From NCBI GenBank assembly GCA_001644045.1, contig LUUF01000003.1, forward strand, positions 1 to 64,000: a stretch of 64,000 nt of DNA, written 5' to 3'. This stretch comes from Methylomonas methanica. GTDB taxonomy: Bacteria > Pseudomonadota > Gammaproteobacteria > Methylococcales > Methylomonadaceae. Positions 61,858 to 64,000 of the stretch are shown here, in pieces. Within the stretch, counting starts at the first letter, position 1; the number at the start of each line of letters is the position of its first letter. The translations under genes and the position numbers were made by a program. The notes below the pieces were generated by a model that made no database searches, was not told where the DNA came from, and was given only the letters and a program-made list of their open reading frames with translations.

Positions 61858-61886
61858 CAAAAAAGGCCCGGCAAATGCCGAGCCCA
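61858..61886 (-). terminator. Terminator after the PhoX-like gene
   Basis: On the minus strand GGCTCGGCA pairs with TGCCGGGCC (one G-U), followed by TTTTTTG. Stem 61865-61873 with 61876-61884. Confidence 0.75.
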
Positions 61887-61924
61887 AATCAAAATGGGAG
61901 GCGTCCTTGCCTCCCCCTAGCCGA

Positions 61925-63376
61925 TTAGGCTTTGCGACGACGCAGGCCGATCATGCCGGCAATGGCTGAACCGAACAACCAGACTGCGCCAGGTACTGGC
62001 ACAGCGGCTGGAGTCGCAGTGATCATCATAGTGCGGTCATTGCCACTGGTGGGGTGCTGGATGTTGACATAAGCTACGTTTGCATTGAACTTATCGAAGT
62101 ACAAGCCCGTGAACTCAGAACCTGGAGTGCCGTTGGAAGCCCAACGAGCCAGGCCTTCGCCGGCGTCCAACAAATCGCCGTCTTTGTTAATGTCTTTGGC
62201 GAACCAAATATCGTCATCGATTGAACCATCACGGTCTTCGATGATGTACATATTGCCTTCGGCATCGATTGCCAAATTATCGGCGTTTCTCAAACCACCA
62301 CCCACCGCCAAACCGGTTGCCAGATCAATGGTGTTGGAATCGGCAAACAAACTGACAGTGTTTGTAGCGACGTTGAAGTTATAAATGCGGCTACGGCCAT
62401 CTGTAGTGTTAGCATTGGTATCGGAATCGGTAGTTGCGAAATAAATCAACTGATTGCCGCCCAGGTTTTGAATTTCCAAATCTTCCGGACGGTTGTAACC
62501 TGTAGCACCAACTTTAACGGCTGAAGCGCGGCCATCTATATTTCCATCGTTAGCCACAACAGAAACGCCTGCTAGAGCACTACCGCTAGCGGTTGTGATG
62601 GCTTCCCAGGTAAAACCACCGGTGATAGATGGGCCGTTGTTACCTTCGAACTGACTACCAGCGCCCACTTTCATAGCGAAAGTTTGGCCTGCGGCAAAAA
62701 AGCCGTCACCGGTGGTTGCGAAAGGGTTAGCGGAAACATACTTAAAAATTGCACCGCCGTTCAGTTCGTCAACAAAGTACAGGCTGTTGCTGCTATCGAA
62801 AGCCAAACCTTCGTGAGAAACGTGCGGAACAACAGTGCGTTGAATAAAGTTACCGCCGTTGGCTACGGCAGTTGTCGCATTGGTTACTTCGAACAAACGA
62901 CCTTTGCTGCTACCAGTGCCCCAAGATTCCTCAGCGGTTAAGTAGCTGCCCCATGGAGTCCAGCGAGACGCATCACCCGATACAAAACCTTGGGTACCCG
63001 GTGCAACGATAGTAGTGGTGCGAGTGTTGTAGTTGGAATCGTGCAAATCGATACGTTGTACTCCGCCGGTGCCGGTTTCAAACGGCATGAACAAATAACG
63101 ACCCGCGTTAGGACCGGTTTCATTGGCAGTGATCATATCTGGGTTGCCGGAATTGGAGCCAGGTACCAGAGCGTTTTGTGTCGCGCGATCAGAGATACCG
63201 ATTTGAGTAAAACCTGGGTTTGACAAAGTGATTGGTGCCGCTTCGTTCGCGGTTGGACCAGCCGAGCTTGTCAGCGGAGTAAAATTGTCAAACAGAGTAT
63301 CCGCCGCTTGAGCGGTCAGAGGCGAAACAACAGAAGCTACTGCCGCAGCAATCAGCGTTAAATTAAAAGCTTTCAT
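61925..63376 (-). CDS. PhoX-like (DUF839) protein with VPVP-CTERM tail
   Basis: 483 aa. Signal peptide LIAAAVASVVSPLTAQAA. The body resembles PhoX/DUF839 beta-propeller phosphatases: YLTAEESWGTGSSKGRLFEV, HVSHEGLAFDSSNSLYFVDE, RPEDLEI and NLAIDAEGNMYIIEDRDGS, with acidic residues that bind Ca and Fe in PhoX. The tail VPVPGAVWLFGSAIAGMIGL plus RRRKA is an exosortase sorting signal, so it would be a surface enzyme. Activity is not proven. A Pho-like motif shared with two other scavenging genes lies upstream. Confidence 0.75.
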   Translation of the reverse strand: MKAFNLTLIAAAVASVVSPLTAQAADTLFDNFTPLTSSAGPTANEAAPITLSNPGFTQIGISDRATQNALVPGSNSGNPDMITANETGPNAGRYLFMPFETGTGGVQRIDLHDSNYNTRTTTIVAPGTQGFVSGDASRWTPWGSYLTAEESWGTGSSKGRLFEVTNATTAVANGGNFIQRTVVPHVSHEGLAFDSSNSLYFVDELNGGAIFKYVSANPFATTGDGFFAAGQTFAMKVGAGSQFEGNNGPSITGGFTWEAITTASGSALAGVSVVANDGNIDGRASAVKVGATGYNRPEDLEIQNLGGNQLIYFATTDSDTNANTTDGRSRIYNFNVATNTVSLFADSNTIDLATGLAVGGGLRNADNLAIDAEGNMYIIEDRDGSIDDDIWFAKDINKDGDLLDAGEGLARWASNGTPGSEFTGLYFDKFNANVAYVNIQHPTSGNDRTMMITATPAAVPVPGAVWLFGSAIAGMIGLRRRKA

Positions 63377-63914
63377 AAAATAAACATTCCTAGAGCAAAG
63401 TCGGTTAATTGTTTTTGGTCTTCCGCAAAAATCTGCCTCACAGAATTTGCAGAAATAATGTTAACCAGCGCTCAAGAAATTAAAGTTGCAGTTCTGTTAA
63501 GTTTTCGTGAAATGTAATACGCGGCTAGCGCCTACACCCTGCCGCAATCAAGACGCGTTTTTTCGATGGCCGCTTCCGGCCATCACTACCTTGATTTTCG
63601 TTGGTATCGATTGCCTGAACAAATTGTGTTATTTATCGATAAAAATCAAATAGATAGCCTATTCTGATTTGACAACATGATTAGCCAGGCTAAACGAAAA
63701 GCAGCTGAGAGTTCATTGGATTGCTTTGGGAGGATGCACCGTAAGCACTAGTGCGATTTAAAAAGCAGCATTTTTCAATCAGTCGTTTAGGGCTAAATTT
63801 CTTCACTTATTGACCAATCGCTTATTCGCCAAAATAGCGAATCCCGAGATTCTGATGCCATGCAGTAAAAACTGAGTTGTTAACTATGACTAAATAACGA
63901 AGATTTCTTGCAGA
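63377..63914. other. Gap upstream of the PhoX-like gene
   Basis: About 540 bp without a gene. It includes the Pho-like motif at 63495-63530. The rest is AT-rich; nothing else was recognised. Confidence 0.45.
63495..63530 (-). promoter_or_regulatory. Pho-like motif upstream of the PhoX-like gene
   Basis: On the minus strand GTATTAC (63524-63530) is followed by TCAC 10 bases on, then TAAC and CAAC at further 11-bp steps. GTATTAC-N3-TCAC-N-AAA is shared with the sites at 35517 and 40957. It lies about 120-155 bp before the ATG at 63376. Confidence 0.45.
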
Positions 63915-63952
63915 CAATAAAAAAGGCCTAGGTGAAAAACACCTAAACCTTT
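63915..63952 (-). terminator. Terminator after the tRNA-like gene at the right edge
   Basis: On the minus strand the arms AAAGGTTTAGGTG and CACCTAGGCCTTT pair fully with two G-U pairs around a five-T loop, then TTTTTTATT. On the plus strand the same arms have two mismatches, so it acts on the minus strand. Confidence 0.75.
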
Positions 63953-63960
63953 GATAAATA

Positions 63961-64000
63961 TGGATCTGGCGATGGGACTCGAACCAGCGACCGGCTGATT
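63961..64000 (-). tRNA. 3' part of a tRNA-like gene, cut by window edge
   Basis: The minus strand has the T-loop GGTTCGAGTCC and an encoded CCA end, with a terminator just downstream. The anticodon is outside the window; the AATCAGCC stretch after it would fit tRNA-Lys or a similar tRNA. The T-stem (GCTGG with CCCAT) has two mismatches and the discriminator base is T, so it may be a degraded or unusual tRNA. Confidence 0.45.

Overview
The window reads as chromosome of a gammaproteobacterial methanotroph close to Methylomonas. The evidence is two tandem genes for methylene-tetrahydromethanopterin dehydrogenase (C1 oxidation), a SoxYZ-like carrier and a metallohydrolase of the quinoprotein dehydrogenase type, a bufferin/HvfA-like metallophore peptide, several VPxP-CTERM surface proteins and a gammaproteobacterial csrA-tRNA-Ser arrangement. 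This assignment is an inference from gene content; no 16S rRNA is present.

Layout. 1-2 kb: arsM (cut by the left edge) behind a PiT-type phosphate transporter gene. 2.3-6.5 kb: a small redox/electrophile cluster (SnoaL-like, GST, PNPOx-FNR fusion, AhpD-like) with a divergent LysR regulator. 6.7-10.4 kb: an accessory region with two tandem FlhD/FlhC-like pairs, one FlhD fused to a STAS-like domain, and an AlpA-like protein, abutting the 3' end of tRNA-Asn. 10.5-11.0 kb: tRNA-Asn, tRNA-Arg, tRNA-Ser and csrA. 11.3-14.5 kb: exported proteins of the quinoprotein relay type, and def. 15-18 kb: iscR-iscS-iscA, cysE and trmJ, with a clear IscR-type promoter. 18.8-24.4 kb: suhB, the two mtdB-like genes, a UvrY/GacA-like regulator, proS and a rubredoxin. 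24.6-33.6 kb: a surface protein, holA-lptE-leuS, a zinc-ribbon protein, a ParA-like ATPase and an unusual pyruvate kinase.

33.6-46.1 kb is a phosphorus-scavenging region: phoU, an LpxH-like phosphoesterase, a secreted ExeM/NucH-type nuclease with a dockerin-like C-terminus next to a cohesin-like VPLP-CTERM protein, a 5'-nucleotidase paired with another VPLP-CTERM protein, and an alkaline phosphatase. Pho-box-like direct repeats with 11-bp period precede most of these units. A PhoX-like protein at 61.9-63.4 kb carries a similar upstream motif, and a DUF47-Pit pair lies at 57.2-59.0 kb. Together they would degrade extracellular DNA and nucleotides to phosphate and import it.

Inside this region (39.2-40.9 kb) is a gene-poor stretch with two inverted copies of a roughly 260-bp structured element. 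Its stems have changed sequence while keeping their pairing, and its hairpin loops carry a CAGGGATG core. Beside it is a degenerate tandem array. This is the part of the window that looks least described.

46.1-50.8 kb: an arsenic operon arsR-arsC-arsD-arsA-arsI-acr3 with an operator overlapping the arsR start. 51-57 kb: two small unknown genes behind an FNR-type promoter, then hoxFUYH-hoxW for a bidirectional NAD-linked [NiFe] hydrogenase. 59-63.4 kb: a large lipoprotein and two VPVP-CTERM proteins. The right edge cuts a tRNA-like gene.
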